A stretch of DNA of 50,259 nucleotides from an uncultured Clostridia bacterium (GTDB taxonomy: Bacteria; Bacillota; Clostridia; TANB77; CAG-508): positions 1-50,259 of the forward strand of contig CAKPOA010000009.1 in NCBI GenBank assembly GCA_934169575.1, in the 5' to 3' direction. Under the pieces are notes generated by a model. The model had not been told where the DNA came from. It ran no database searches and was given only the letters and a program-made list of their open reading frames with translations. How positions within the stretch are numbered: position 1 is the stretch's first letter; each line of letters starts with the position of its first letter. A program made the translations under genes and the position numbers. Below, in pieces: positions 15,239-24,111 of this stretch.

Positions 15239-17815
15239 TTATTTTCCGATCCATTTAATCAAATCTAAATTTTCGCTATCTAATAACATCTCATGGTTTG
15301 GTAAAACTCTGAAAGTATATCCATATTCTCCACCTGTTGCTATATTTATTTTAGCAGTGAAATAATATCTATTATATTCTTCTTCAAATTTCACCATTTT
15401 CATTGGTACAATAATTATATCTTCTGCTTCACCATTATCTGATAATTTACAACAATATGTTTGAACTTTTATATCTTTAATACTTAAATTTGGTATTGTG
15501 ACTTTACAATTTACTTCTATACTTTGACCTGCATCTATAGTTGCATTTTTTATATTATCATCTTGTTCTATTACAATATTTTTCCAATTTGCATATAACT
15601 CATCTTTCCAGGTTGTATATCTAACTGCTTTTTCCAAATCAGAATAATATTTATTTGTAACATTTATTAATGGCATATATAATTTTTTCATGTAGTCAAT
15701 AAGCATTCTTGCTGTACTATATTTAGCTCCTGTTGATATAATTGAGCTTTTCATCAATTCTACCCAATTATCTGGAATTTCTGTTTTTGGTCTATCAAAA
15801 TACATTGGTATAATTTTATTTTCCAAAGTTTTATAAATACTTATACTATCTTCATTATCTTGTTCTTGATATGTTAAATATTTTTTATTTGTTCCAATAC
15901 TCCAACCATTATTTTGATTATATCCTTCAGCCCACCAACCATCTAATACACTAAAGTTTATTACACCATTTATAGCAGCTTTCTGACCACTTGTTCCAGA
16001 AGCTTCCATTGGTCTTCTAGGAGTGTTAAGCCATATATCAACACCACTTATTAAATATCTTGACATTGCTATATTATAGTTTTCAAGTAAAAATATTTTG
16101 CCTTTAAATTGAGGTTTTAAAGAAATATCTTGTATAAATTTTATAAGTTCTTGTCCCTCTTTATCTGATGGATGTGCTTTACCTGCAAATATTAATTTTA
16201 CTGGTCTATCTGAATCATTTAATATTTGTGTTATTCTTTCTAAATCATTAAATATTAATGTTGCCCTTTTGTAGGTTGCAAATCTTCTTGCAAAACCAAT
16301 AATTAAATCTGTTGGTCTTAACCCATTTACAATTTCTTTGATAATTTCATAATTCACATTATCTCTTCTTAATCTTTCTGTAACATTTTGTTTTACAAGT
16401 TCAATCATTTTTTCTTTTCTGCAAAAATGTTCTTTCCATAATTCATCATTTGGTATGTTTTTTATTCTTTTCCATGTATCTTCTAAATATATTTTATCTT
16501 GCCAATATAAATTTGTTGGTGTTGTTAAATATTTATTATATAATGCTTTAATATTTGGTGCAAGCCATGAACAGGTATGAACACCATTTGTTACATATGT
16601 TATTGGTGATTCATTAGGCTCAATATTTTCCCAAACATCAGCAAAAAGTTCTCTTGAAACAGCACCATGTAATTTACTTACTCCATTTTTCTTTCCTGCA
16701 ATTTTTAGAGCTAAAATTCCCATATTAAACCCTGTTTGTAATTCTTCACATGGTTCCATACCCAATTTCATAAATTCATCTCTATTAATTCCAAGCCTTT
16801 TCCAATAATCTTTAAAATATTTTTCAACTAATTCAACAGGAAATACATCATTACCTGCAGGTACAGGTGTATGTGTAGTAAATACTGTTTTTGCACTTGT
16901 TATATCTTTTGCTACTTTAAATGATACCTTTTTTTCTTTAATAATATTTTTCATTAATTCTATTGTTAAAAATGCAGAATGCCCTTCATTCATATGGTAT
17001 ATAGTTGGATCTAATCCTAATATTTTTAATAAATTTACTCCAGCCATTCCAAGAACAATTTCTTGCCTTATTCTCATTTCTTGATCTCCACCATATAATC
17101 TTAATGTAATCTCTCTATCTCCTGCTATGTTTTGTTCAATATCTGAATCAAGTAAATATAGTTTTATTCTTCCAACATTTATTTGCCATGCTTTTAAATA
17201 AATTTCTCTTTTTAAGAATTTTACATTTATTATTAAATCATTACCATTTTCGTCTTTTACAGGATATATTGGCAAATCATCTAAATCAATATCAATATAT
17301 TCACATTGTTGTATTCCTTTAACACCTATTTTTTGATGAAAATATCCATTTTTATATAGCAATCCTACACCTACTAATGGAATTCCTAAATCACTTGCTG
17401 ATTTTAGATGATCTCCTGATAATATTCCAAGTCCTCCAGAATAAATTGGTATTGTTTGATCTAAACCATATTCTGCAGAAAAATATGCAATACTATCATT
17501 TTTATTTTCTGGATATTCTTTATTAAACCATGTATCTTTACTTTTCATATAATCATCAAAATTTTTAACAATTTTATTATATTCTTTTACAAATTTTTCA
17601 TCATTTGCTACATTTTCTAATCTTTCTTGTGATACTCTTTTTAAAAATTTTACAGGATTTTTATCAACACTTTCCCATAAATCTTTATCTATTCTTTTTA
17701 TTAATCTTAAATATTCTGTATTCCAACTCCACCACAAATTACTTGATATCTCTTGTAATCTGTTTATATTTTTTGGTAATTGTGGTCTTACTGTTATTTT
17801 ATTTAATATGTGCAT
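15239..17815 (-). CDS. glgP: Alpha-glucan phosphorylase (GT35)
   Basis: 858 residues. It releases glucose-1-phosphate from glycogen or maltodextrin using pyridoxal phosphate. It belongs to the AGP type with an N-terminal DUF3417 region (NLWWSWN). The PLP-site segment EASGTSGQKAAINGV and the glucan-site motif YHMNEGHSAF are intact. The start follows AGGAGG at 17815. No other glycogen genes are adjacent; it stands at the head of a run with rnhA, obg and glmS. Confidence 0.92.
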   Translation of the reverse strand: MHILNKITVRPQLPKNINRLQEISSNLWWSWNTEYLRLIKRIDKDLWESVDKNPVKFLKRVSQERLENVANDEKFVKEYNKIVKNFDDYMKSKDTWFNKEYPENKNDSIAYFSAEYGLDQTIPIYSGGLGILSGDHLKSASDLGIPLVGVGLLYKNGYFHQKIGVKGIQQCEYIDIDLDDLPIYPVKDENGNDLIINVKFLKREIYLKAWQINVGRIKLYLLDSDIEQNIAGDREITLRLYGGDQEMRIRQEIVLGMAGVNLLKILGLDPTIYHMNEGHSAFLTIELMKNIIKEKKVSFKVAKDITSAKTVFTTHTPVPAGNDVFPVELVEKYFKDYWKRLGINRDEFMKLGMEPCEELQTGFNMGILALKIAGKKNGVSKLHGAVSRELFADVWENIEPNESPITYVTNGVHTCSWLAPNIKALYNKYLTTPTNLYWQDKIYLEDTWKRIKNIPNDELWKEHFCRKEKMIELVKQNVTERLRRDNVNYEIIKEIVNGLRPTDLIIGFARRFATYKRATLIFNDLERITQILNDSDRPVKLIFAGKAHPSDKEGQELIKFIQDISLKPQFKGKIFLLENYNIAMSRYLISGVDIWLNTPRRPMEASGTSGQKAAINGVINFSVLDGWWAEGYNQNNGWSIGTNKKYLTYQEQDNEDSISIYKTLENKIIPMYFDRPKTEIPDNWVELMKSSIISTGAKYSTARMLIDYMKKLYMPLINVTNKYYSDLEKAVRYTTWKDELYANWKNIVIEQDDNIKNATIDAGQSIEVNCKVTIPNLSIKDIKVQTYCCKLSDNGEAEDIIIVPMKMVKFEEEYNRYYFTAKINIATGGEYGYTFRVLPNHEMLLDSENLDLIKWIGK

Positions 17816-17895
17816 AATTTTGTCCTCCTTAGTATTTTTCAACATCTATTATCTATTAAAATCTCCATTTTGTCAATAAATTTCTTATAATTTCT

Positions 17896-17935
17896 AAAAA
17901 AACTTCACACATATATTTTATGTATGAAGTTTTTT
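17896..17935. terminator. Terminator of the DUF308 gene
   Basis: AAAAAAACTTCA (17896-17907) pairs with TGAAGTTTTTT (17925-17935), just downstream of the minus-strand DUF308 gene and with T runs on both strands. Confidence 0.7.
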
Positions 17936-17949
17936 AAATTTATAATAAT

Positions 17950-18498
17950 TTATAATATTTCTTTTACATTTTTAACTAATATTATATCTTCTATTATGTC
18001 TATAACTGAATATATAATCATTATAACACCAAGTGTTATAACTACCATTTCTGGATTTAATATAACAAATAGTCCACAACCAAACATTATTATAGATAAT
18101 ATCAAACTATATGTCCATACATTCAATTCTAATCTTTTTAATTTAATTGATACACTCATTCTAACTACTGCAGTATATATAATCCAAATTCCGATTATCA
18201 TTTGTAAAGCACGAAGTACTTCTGAATTATATATTAATGTAATAATACCTAATACACAAGCCATTATGCCAAATACAGCATCATAATTATAGAAATCATA
18301 TTTCTTCTTTGTTAGTAGATAATTCATAATTTTAAATACTCCAACTGCTAAAAATATTATTCCTAATATACTTATAACAATTTTAATTGTTAAAGTTGGT
18401 TTACAAATTAGGATAACACCTAGAATAATAACAATTATTGATTCTACTATTGACAATACACAATTGTCTTTAAATGTTTTTTTAATCATTTCTCCCAT
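17950..18498 (-). CDS. DUF308 (HdeD-like) membrane protein
   Basis: 182 residues with six predicted membrane segments in an internally repeated pattern, as in HdeD/DUF308 proteins. The role is unclear in Firmicutes; HdeD in Escherichia coli is linked to acid resistance. The start is set by AGGAGG 7 bases upstream of MGEMIKK. It is transcribed alone. Confidence 0.78.
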   Translation of the reverse strand: MGEMIKKTFKDNCVLSIVESIIVIILGVILICKPTLTIKIVISILGIIFLAVGVFKIMNYLLTKKKYDFYNYDAVFGIMACVLGIITLIYNSEVLRALQMIIGIWIIYTAVVRMSVSIKLKRLELNVWTYSLILSIIMFGCGLFVILNPEMVVITLGVIMIIYSVIDIIEDIILVKNVKEIL

Positions 18499-18601
18499 AA
18501 TATTCCTCCTATCTTTCTTCTGTTATATTATAAATTATTTTTCTACATTATATTATATTTCAATTTAAAATTCAATACCAAAATATAAAAAAATAAAAAA
18601 T

Positions 18602-18631
18602 AAAAATAAGAGGCTCTTGCCTCTTATTTTT
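18602..18631. terminator. Terminator of the SSB-like gene
   Basis: A 13-bp perfect stem AAAAATAAGAGGC/GCCTCTTATTTTT with a 4-base loop overlaps the stop codon of the minus-strand gene. Confidence 0.85.
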
Positions 18632-19412
18632 ACATTGCTTCTTGAACATCACTTGAAGTTTCATCATTATTTTCGTTTTCTTGTTCTTCGCCTTTACCAA
18701 ATTCCCTTATTACTTCAAGACTTCCAATAGATACTTCATATGCTACTTTTGTAACAATACTTCCATCTTCTAATTTTTTTTCATAATTTCTTGACTGAAC
18801 TCTACCTACTATTTTTACTTCAGTACCAACATCAAGGTTTTGGCAGAATTTTGCTGTTCTTCCCCAAGCAATTGATGGAATATAATCTGATTTATTATAT
18901 GATCTATTTACAGCTAATAATAAATCTGCGATTTCTCTTCCAAATGGTGTTTGTCTATAAACAGGTTTTTTGCATATATATCCTATTAATACTACTTCAT
19001 TTGTAGTATAATTTTTTAAGATATAATTATTTTTTGCTGTTTCTTCATCACCATTTTCTTCAGAACCTTCTCTGTTTTCAATAAATCCATCTTTTAATTT
19101 TTCTTCTTCATCAAAGATTTGAATATCTTTTGCAAATACTGTAAGGATTAATTTATTTTTGTTATTTTCATAACTATTATAAGATCTAAATTGTCCTTTT
19201 ATTGTTAATTTAGTTCCTATTTTTAGCATATCCTCAGTATATAATCTTTCAGATGCTGTTACTGGTATTACATCTGCTGCTCCACTTAGACGTGGTACTA
19301 AAAGGTCAAATGAATAAAACCTTTCTCCATAAATTTCGTGACTGAATTTTTTCTCAGAAGTTACCTTTCCTACTAAAGTCAAGTAGTTATTTTCTAAATA
19401 ATTTGTATCCAA
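18630..19412 (-). CDS. Single-stranded DNA-binding-like protein with two OB folds
   Basis: 260 residues from a TTG start at 19412, chosen because GGGAGG lies 8 bases upstream and homologous proteins begin (M)DTNYLENN. The N-terminal OB fold (LTLVGKV...FYSFDLLVPRLSG) and a second OB fold (VVLIGYICKKPVYR...SIAWGRTAKFCQNLDVGTEV) are joined by an acidic linker. The second is the more SSB-like, with WGR...A. The tail is acidic (ENNDETSSDVQEAM) but lacks a classic DDDIPF tip. Probably an accessory SSB. An ATG at 19484 is in frame but lacks a ribosome site. Confidence 0.75.
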   Translation of the reverse strand: MDTNYLENNYLTLVGKVTSEKKFSHEIYGERFYSFDLLVPRLSGAADVIPVTASERLYTEDMLKIGTKLTIKGQFRSYNSYENNKNKLILTVFAKDIQIFDEEEKLKDGFIENREGSEENGDEETAKNNYILKNYTTNEVVLIGYICKKPVYRQTPFGREIADLLLAVNRSYNKSDYIPSIAWGRTAKFCQNLDVGTEVKIVGRVQSRNYEKKLEDGSIVTKVAYEVSIGSLEVIREFGKGEEQENENNDETSSDVQEAM

Positions 19413-19539
19413 TTTTAATTCCTCCCTATTATTTTTTAGATTTATCAATAGTGCCTTGTTTTTTTTGCCTCTCTTAAATCTCATAATTCTTATTATACAC
19501 TATTTTTTGCGTTTTGTCTACATAAAAAGTTAATTTTTT

Positions 19540-20049
19540 CTAAATTTTTTTCAAAAAATCCCCATAAATGAGCAAAATAGTAAAAATTGCCATAGAATTA
19601 CTTACTTTTTTTAAACTATTTTTATTAATTTTAACATTTACTTCTTGTTCTTCAATTTCATCATTATTAATATTTTTTAGTTTATTTTGAATAAAAATTA
19701 AAATATTTTCATTTTTTATACTAGATATTGTTATCATTGCTTTTTGATTTAAACCATATGTTATAATATTTGAATTATATTGTTTTAATATATTGATATT
19801 TTTAATAATATCAGAATTAACTATAATATATTTTGCATTTATTATTAATTCTTCAAGATATTTTGATACATTTAAAAAATCTGAAATCTCATTATTTATA
19901 ATAATTGTTTCAAACCTTATATTTTTAACATTTTGTACACTTTTTCTATTTATATTGACAAATTCAAATTTTAATGATGAATTTTTAAGCACTTCATTTT
20001 TTATAAAATTACTTTCACTTTCTTTAGCTATAATTCCAACAAAAGGCAT
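19540..20049 (-). CDS. Hypothetical protein, 169 residues
   Basis: No family recognised with confidence. It opens with MPFVGIIAKESESNFI and contains IITYGLNQKAMITISSI, which recalls part of Mur-ligase-like proteins, but there is no ATP-binding GKT motif, so it is not a ligase. The C-terminus is hydrophobic (SNSMAIFTILLIYGDFL). It lies between the SSB-like gene and truA with its own spacing on both sides. The codon use is as AT-rich as its neighbours. Confidence 0.6.
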   Translation of the reverse strand: MPFVGIIAKESESNFIKNEVLKNSSLKFEFVNINRKSVQNVKNIRFETIIINNEISDFLNVSKYLEELIINAKYIIVNSDIIKNINILKQYNSNIITYGLNQKAMITISSIKNENILIFIQNKLKNINNDEIEEQEVNVKINKNSLKKVSNSMAIFTILLIYGDFLKKI

Positions 20050-20130
20050 ATTTCTCCCTTTCTCTCAAATATATTTTTCTTATATTTCTATTATATATAA
20101 GTTTTACCAAAATATACCTAAATTAAGAAA

Positions 20131-20164
20131 AATGGATATAATTTACTTTTAAATTATATCCATT
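20131..20164. terminator. Terminator of truA
   Basis: AATGGATATAATTTA (20131-20145) pairs perfectly with TAAATTATATCCATT (20150-20164), directly after the truA stop codon. Confidence 0.75.
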
Positions 20165-20171
20165 CCAAAAA

Positions 20172-20909
20172 TTAATATTCAACATTTAATAAAAATAATC
20201 CATTTGGTTGTAAAGTTTTTCCAGCTAGCTCTCTTTTTCCAGATAAAATAATATTTGGTATGTATTCTGGTTCTATCTTTTCTAAGCCAACATCAACTAA
20301 AGTACCAGCTATTATTCTAACCATATTGTATAAAAAACCGCTTCCTGTTAATTGTATAAATATTCTATTATTATCTTTTTCAATAATCTCAGCTTTATAT
20401 ATTTTTCTAACACTATTTTTGCTACTTGTGCCACTTGCTTTAAATGCTTTAAAATCATGTTCGCCTTCAAAATATTTTATTGCCTTTTTCATTTTATCTA
20501 CATTTAACTTTTGAGGTATATGAGTTTCCAAATTTCTATAAATAGCACTTGCAATAGGTGAGTTATTTATAACATATCTATAAGTTTTTCTTTTACAAGT
20601 TAATCTACTATGAAAAGATTCTTGAACTTCTTCTGCATTTAATATTCTAATAGATCTTTTCAATTTTGTATTAATTGCAATAGGGAATTTTTCAATAGGC
20701 AAATTTGAATTTGTTTTAAAATTTGCAACTTGCCCATATGCGTGCACTCCAGCATCAGTTCTTCCTGAAGCAAATAGCTCAATTTTTTCACCTGTTATTT
20801 GTTCAATCGCATATTCTATACTTCCTTGGATATTTGGCTTTCCAGGCTGTTTTTGCCAGCCATTGAAGTCTTTTCCATCATATTCTATTGTTAGTTTTAT
20901 GTTTCTCAT
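20172..20909 (-). CDS. truA: tRNA pseudouridine synthase A
   Basis: 245 residues. It modifies tRNA positions 38-40. The catalytic Asp is in ASGRTDAGVHAYGQVA; the GSGFLYNMVRII segment near the C-terminus is also typical. The start at 20909 (MRNIKLTIEYDG) follows AAGGAG. The gene overlaps the end of cdaA by 32 bp, so the two are in one transcript. Confidence 0.95.
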   Translation of the reverse strand: MRNIKLTIEYDGKDFNGWQKQPGKPNIQGSIEYAIEQITGEKIELFASGRTDAGVHAYGQVANFKTNSNLPIEKFPIAINTKLKRSIRILNAEEVQESFHSRLTCKRKTYRYVINNSPIASAIYRNLETHIPQKLNVDKMKKAIKYFEGEHDFKAFKASGTSSKNSVRKIYKAEIIEKDNNRIFIQLTGSGFLYNMVRIIAGTLVDVGLEKIEPEYIPNIILSGKRELAGKTLQPNGLFLLNVEY

Positions 20910-21816
20910 TTTTCTCCTTTTTTCCAAAAAATGTTTTTATTTTAGAAATTTTTTCATTTACTTTATTATCTTTTTCATTAAATCTTTTTGTTACAATATT
21001 GCTTATAAGTATTTTCTTTAAAACATCTTCTCTAACATCTGCAATTAAAGTTCCATCTTTAGCAACAGATATTTTACCAGTTTCTTCAGAAACTACAACA
21101 GCAATCGCATCAGATTCTTTTGAAATACCTATTGCAGCTCTATGTCTTGTTCCTAATTCTTTTGCAATATCGCTATCAGATGCAAGTGGTAGCATACATG
21201 CAGCTGCTGCAAGCTTATTTTCACTAATTACAACTGCGCCATCATGAAGTGGTGTATTTTCAACAAATATATTTACCAATAATTGTGGACTTACTTCCCC
21301 ATTTATTTCAACACCTGTTGATACAATATCTTTTATTTTTATATCTCTTTCAATTACAATTAATGCACCTGTTTTTGTTTTAGACATTTCTGTTGCAGCA
21401 ATCACAACTTTATAAATATCCTCTTTTGTTTTTGTTGCTATATCTTTTTCCATATCAAAAAATTTTGCAAATTTATTTGTTCCTAATTGTTCTAAAGCTC
21501 TTCTAATTTCAGGTTGAAATATTACAATTATTAAAATAACTCCCCAATTCATTATTGCAGATAATATGTAATGTAAAATATTTAATCCTAAAATTTCACT
21601 AAGCCATGTTGTTATAATTAAAAATGCAATACCTTTTACAAGTTGCCATGTTCGAGTTCCTTTTACAATTTTTACAAACAAATATATTAAACACAAAACT
21701 AATGTTATATCAATTAATAATGGTATTAATTTTATAGGATATTCTTGATACATTTGTATATATGTCAAAATTTTTCTTTCATAAAATGAATTAAAAATTA
21801 AGCCAATATTTTCCAT
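20878..21816 (-). CDS. cdaA: Diadenylate cyclase CdaA
   Basis: 312 residues. It makes the second messenger c-di-AMP, which governs osmolyte and cell-wall homeostasis. Three N-terminal membrane helices precede the DAC domain with the active-site motifs DGAVVI and GTRHRAAIG. In most Firmicutes the next genes are cdaR and glmM; here the next gene is truA, so the usual regulator is not adjacent. The protein is somewhat longer at its basic C-terminus (KKEKNEKHKTNN) than typical. Confidence 0.93.
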   Translation of the reverse strand: MENIGLIFNSFYERKILTYIQMYQEYPIKLIPLLIDITLVLCLIYLFVKIVKGTRTWQLVKGIAFLIITTWLSEILGLNILHYILSAIMNWGVILIIVIFQPEIRRALEQLGTNKFAKFFDMEKDIATKTKEDIYKVVIAATEMSKTKTGALIVIERDIKIKDIVSTGVEINGEVSPQLLVNIFVENTPLHDGAVVISENKLAAAACMLPLASDSDIAKELGTRHRAAIGISKESDAIAVVVSEETGKISVAKDGTLIADVREDVLKKILISNIVTKRFNEKDNKVNEKISKIKTFFGKKEKNEKHKTNNRI

Positions 21817-21851
21817 AGTTAAATCACATCCTTTCTTTGCAAATATAAATT

Positions 21852-21995
21852 TTAAACATTACTTATTATATAATATATGAAAGTTGATGCAGTAGCTAAA
21901 ATCATTATTATAGCAATTACAGCTGCTATAATTCTACTAATTAACCTTCTTTTCTTCTCTCTTGATAAAGAGTTTTTTTCTTTATTTTCTGCCAT
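21852..21995 (-). CDS. Small single-pass membrane protein, 47 residues
   Basis: Starts ATGGCAG at 21995 with AAAGGATGAG upstream. The first 20 residues are highly charged (MAENKEKNSLSREKKRRL) and the next 25 are hydrophobic (IIAAVIAIIMILATASTFIY). Together they form a cytoplasmic basic head and one membrane helix. It lies just upstream of cdaA in the same operon. The function is not known. The good ribosome site and the clear topology support it as real. Confidence 0.7.
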   Translation of the reverse strand: MAENKEKNSLSREKKRRLISRIIAAVIAIIMILATASTFIYYIISNV

Positions 21996-22078
21996 TTTTC
22001 TCATCCTTTACATTAATATTTAGATTTTTATGGTATCTATAAACCCAATTCAAATTATATCACATTTATTTCTTAATT

Positions 22079-22702
22079 TCAAAAATTTTTGCAAAAACTT
22101 CTTCTATGTAATGGACATAAACCATATTGTCTTATTGCCTCTATATGTTTAGCAGTACCATAACCTTTATGTGTAGCAAAACCATATTCTGGATATACTT
22201 TGTCCCATTCTCTCATAATTCTATCCCTTGTAACTTTTGCAATTATTGATGCAGCAGCAATAGAATAACTTGTTGCATCTCCTTTTATAATAGATAAATA
22301 AGGAATTCCTAAAGTATCAATTCCTTTTAAAGCATCAACTAAAATCATATCTGGTTTTATATCCATAGAATTCAAAGAATTTGTAAGCCCTTTTTTAGTT
22401 GCCTGCAAAATATTAATATCATCAATTTCTTCCTGAGTAATTATTCCTACTCCATAACTTATTGCTTCATTAGTAATAAGTTCATATAGTTTTTCTCTTT
22501 TTTTCTCTGATATTTTTTTAGAATCATTTACTCCTTCTATCATAGAATCTGGTTTCATTATAACACTTGCAACCACTACAGGACCTGCTAGTGGTCCTCT
22601 TCCAGCCTCATCTATTCCACATACATATTTCATGTTCATATCATAATATTGTTTATCAATTTTTTTTAGTTCTAATAATCTTTGTTCTTCTTTTTCTTTC
22701 AT
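22079..22702 (-). CDS. rnhB: Ribonuclease HII
   Basis: 207 residues. It removes ribonucleotides embedded in DNA. The catalytic motif GIDEAGRGPLAGPVV is followed by DSKKISEKKRE, ILVDALKGID and the KVTRDRIM and HKGYGTAKHIEAI segments, all typical. It starts 5 bp after the stop codon of the prepilin-like gene, in the same operon. Confidence 0.95.
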   Translation of the reverse strand: MKEKEEQRLLELKKIDKQYYDMNMKYVCGIDEAGRGPLAGPVVVASVIMKPDSMIEGVNDSKKISEKKREKLYELITNEAISYGVGIITQEEIDDINILQATKKGLTNSLNSMDIKPDMILVDALKGIDTLGIPYLSIIKGDATSYSIAAASIIAKVTRDRIMREWDKVYPEYGFATHKGYGTAKHIEAIRQYGLCPLHRRSFCKNF

Positions 22703-22707
22703 TTGAA

Positions 22708-23244
22708 TTATTCATCTCCTAATGCAGTTTCTAAACTAGATAAAGTATAGTATTTAGTATTTCTATATGTTATACCTTTTGTATATATAATATCAATATT
22801 ATTAAAATTTTGATTATCATAAACAACAATATATTTACTTCCATCTTCTATATCTTTTTTTAATTCATTTAGTCCCATTTTTTCTAAAGTTTCATTTGTT
22901 ATTTCATATGCTGTATTTGTATCTTGATTTATACTATTATTCAGCTGATTATAATACTCATTATTTACTGTTGTTTTAACCATTTTATATTCTTCTTGAA
23001 ATATTTTTTCTCTTTCTGTATCATCTGTTGAGTTATCTTTTGTCCAAGTTCTCGCTGCAACATCTTCTGCAAAAACTTTTGATTTAGTTTTTATTGTATA
23101 CATATTTGTTTCAATATTTTGTGCTTTTGCATCTCTTATTAGATCTTTTCCCTCATAAACAGATACTCCTGCAATTATCATTAAAATTATAACTATTATT
23201 ACTAATACCATTAATGTTATTCCTGATTCATTTCTATATTTCAT
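22708..23244 (-). CDS. Prepilin-like protein
   Basis: 178 residues. The N-terminus ESG-ITLMVLVIIVIILMIIAGV is a type IV prepilin-like leader: a short basic leader, glycine at -1, then a hydrophobic helix. The usual Glu at +5 is replaced. The remainder is a variable hydrophilic domain (AEDVAARTW...YNQLNNSI). No pilus assembly gene (pilB, pilC, pilD) is in the window. It lies between the response regulator and rnhB in one operon. Confidence 0.7.
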   Translation of the reverse strand: MKYRNESGITLMVLVIIVIILMIIAGVSVYEGKDLIRDAKAQNIETNMYTIKTKSKVFAEDVAARTWTKDNSTDDTEREKIFQEEYKMVKTTVNNEYYNQLNNSINQDTNTAYEITNETLEKMGLNELKKDIEDGSKYIVVYDNQNFNNIDIIYTKGITYRNTKYYTLSSLETALGDE

Positions 23245-23270
23245 TTTTGCTCCTTTCCAAATTCCAAATA

Positions 23271-24005
23271 TTAGTTAGCTATATAATACCCCACGCTTCT
23301 TTTAGTCATTAAAATTTTTGGGTTTGATGTATCTTTTTCAATTTTTTCTCTAATTCTTCTTACTGTAACATCTACTGTTCTAATATCTCCATAATATTCA
23401 TATCCCCATACTTTTTCTAATAATTCTTCTCTTGAAATAACTTGTCCTGGTTCTGTTGCTAAAAATTTTAAAACTTCAAATTCTCTTAATGTTAAATCAA
23501 CATTTTTACCATTTACATATACTTCAAATCTTTCTATATCAAGTAATAATGGACCAACTTCAATTATATTTTCTTTTTTCCTATCTTTTGCAATTGTGCT
23601 ATTTTCATTTTTATTATCAATTGTAATTTCTGCTTTTCTTAAATTTGCCTTTATTCTTGCTATTAATTCTCTAATACTAAAAGGTTTTGTAACATAATCA
23701 TCTGCACCTAATTCTAACCCTAATATTTTATCAACTTCATTATCTTTTGCTGTAACCATAAGTATTGGTACATTCATCCTACTTTTTATTTTTTTACATA
23801 CAGATAAACCATCTAATTTTGGTAACATTACATCTAATAATATTAAATCTGGATTTTTTTCAATTGCCATTTCTACACCTTCGACTCCATCTGTTGCTTC
23901 TATCACATTATATCCTTCTTTTGTTAAATTTACATTTAGTAAATTTCTAATCATTTTTTCATCATCAACTACTAATATAGTTTTTTTATAATAATTTTCT
24001 TCCAC
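23271..24005 (-). CDS. OmpR-family response regulator, WalR-like
   Basis: 244 residues from a GTG start (24005), about 9 bases after GGAAGG. A TTG at 24014 is too close to that site. The receiver domain has VVDDE, the phosphorylated Asp in LILLDVMLP, TAK and the KPFS lysine. The DNA-binding domain carries LTLREFEVLKFL, the recognition helix DIRTVDVTVRRIREKI and the closing wing RSVGYYI. These features fit the WalR/PhoP group. No histidine kinase gene follows; the next genes are prepilin-like and rnhB. It is the obvious in-window candidate to bind the 11-bp-spaced TGTWAH boxes at 39-77 and 49968-50006. Confidence 0.88.
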   Translation of the reverse strand: MEENYYKKTILVVDDEKMIRNLLNVNLTKEGYNVIEATDGVEGVEMAIEKNPDLILLDVMLPKLDGLSVCKKIKSRMNVPILMVTAKDNEVDKILGLELGADDYVTKPFSIRELIARIKANLRKAEITIDNKNENSTIAKDRKKENIIEVGPLLLDIERFEVYVNGKNVDLTLREFEVLKFLATEPGQVISREELLEKVWGYEYYGDIRTVDVTVRRIREKIEKDTSNPKILMTKRSVGYYIAN

Positions 24006-24111
24006 CAAAATCAACCTTCCTTGTATTTATTATTTACCTTATTTATATCATATTTATTGAGATTATACAAGTGTTTTTCATTATTTTTATTTAACTATTG
24101 TTACTGGATAG

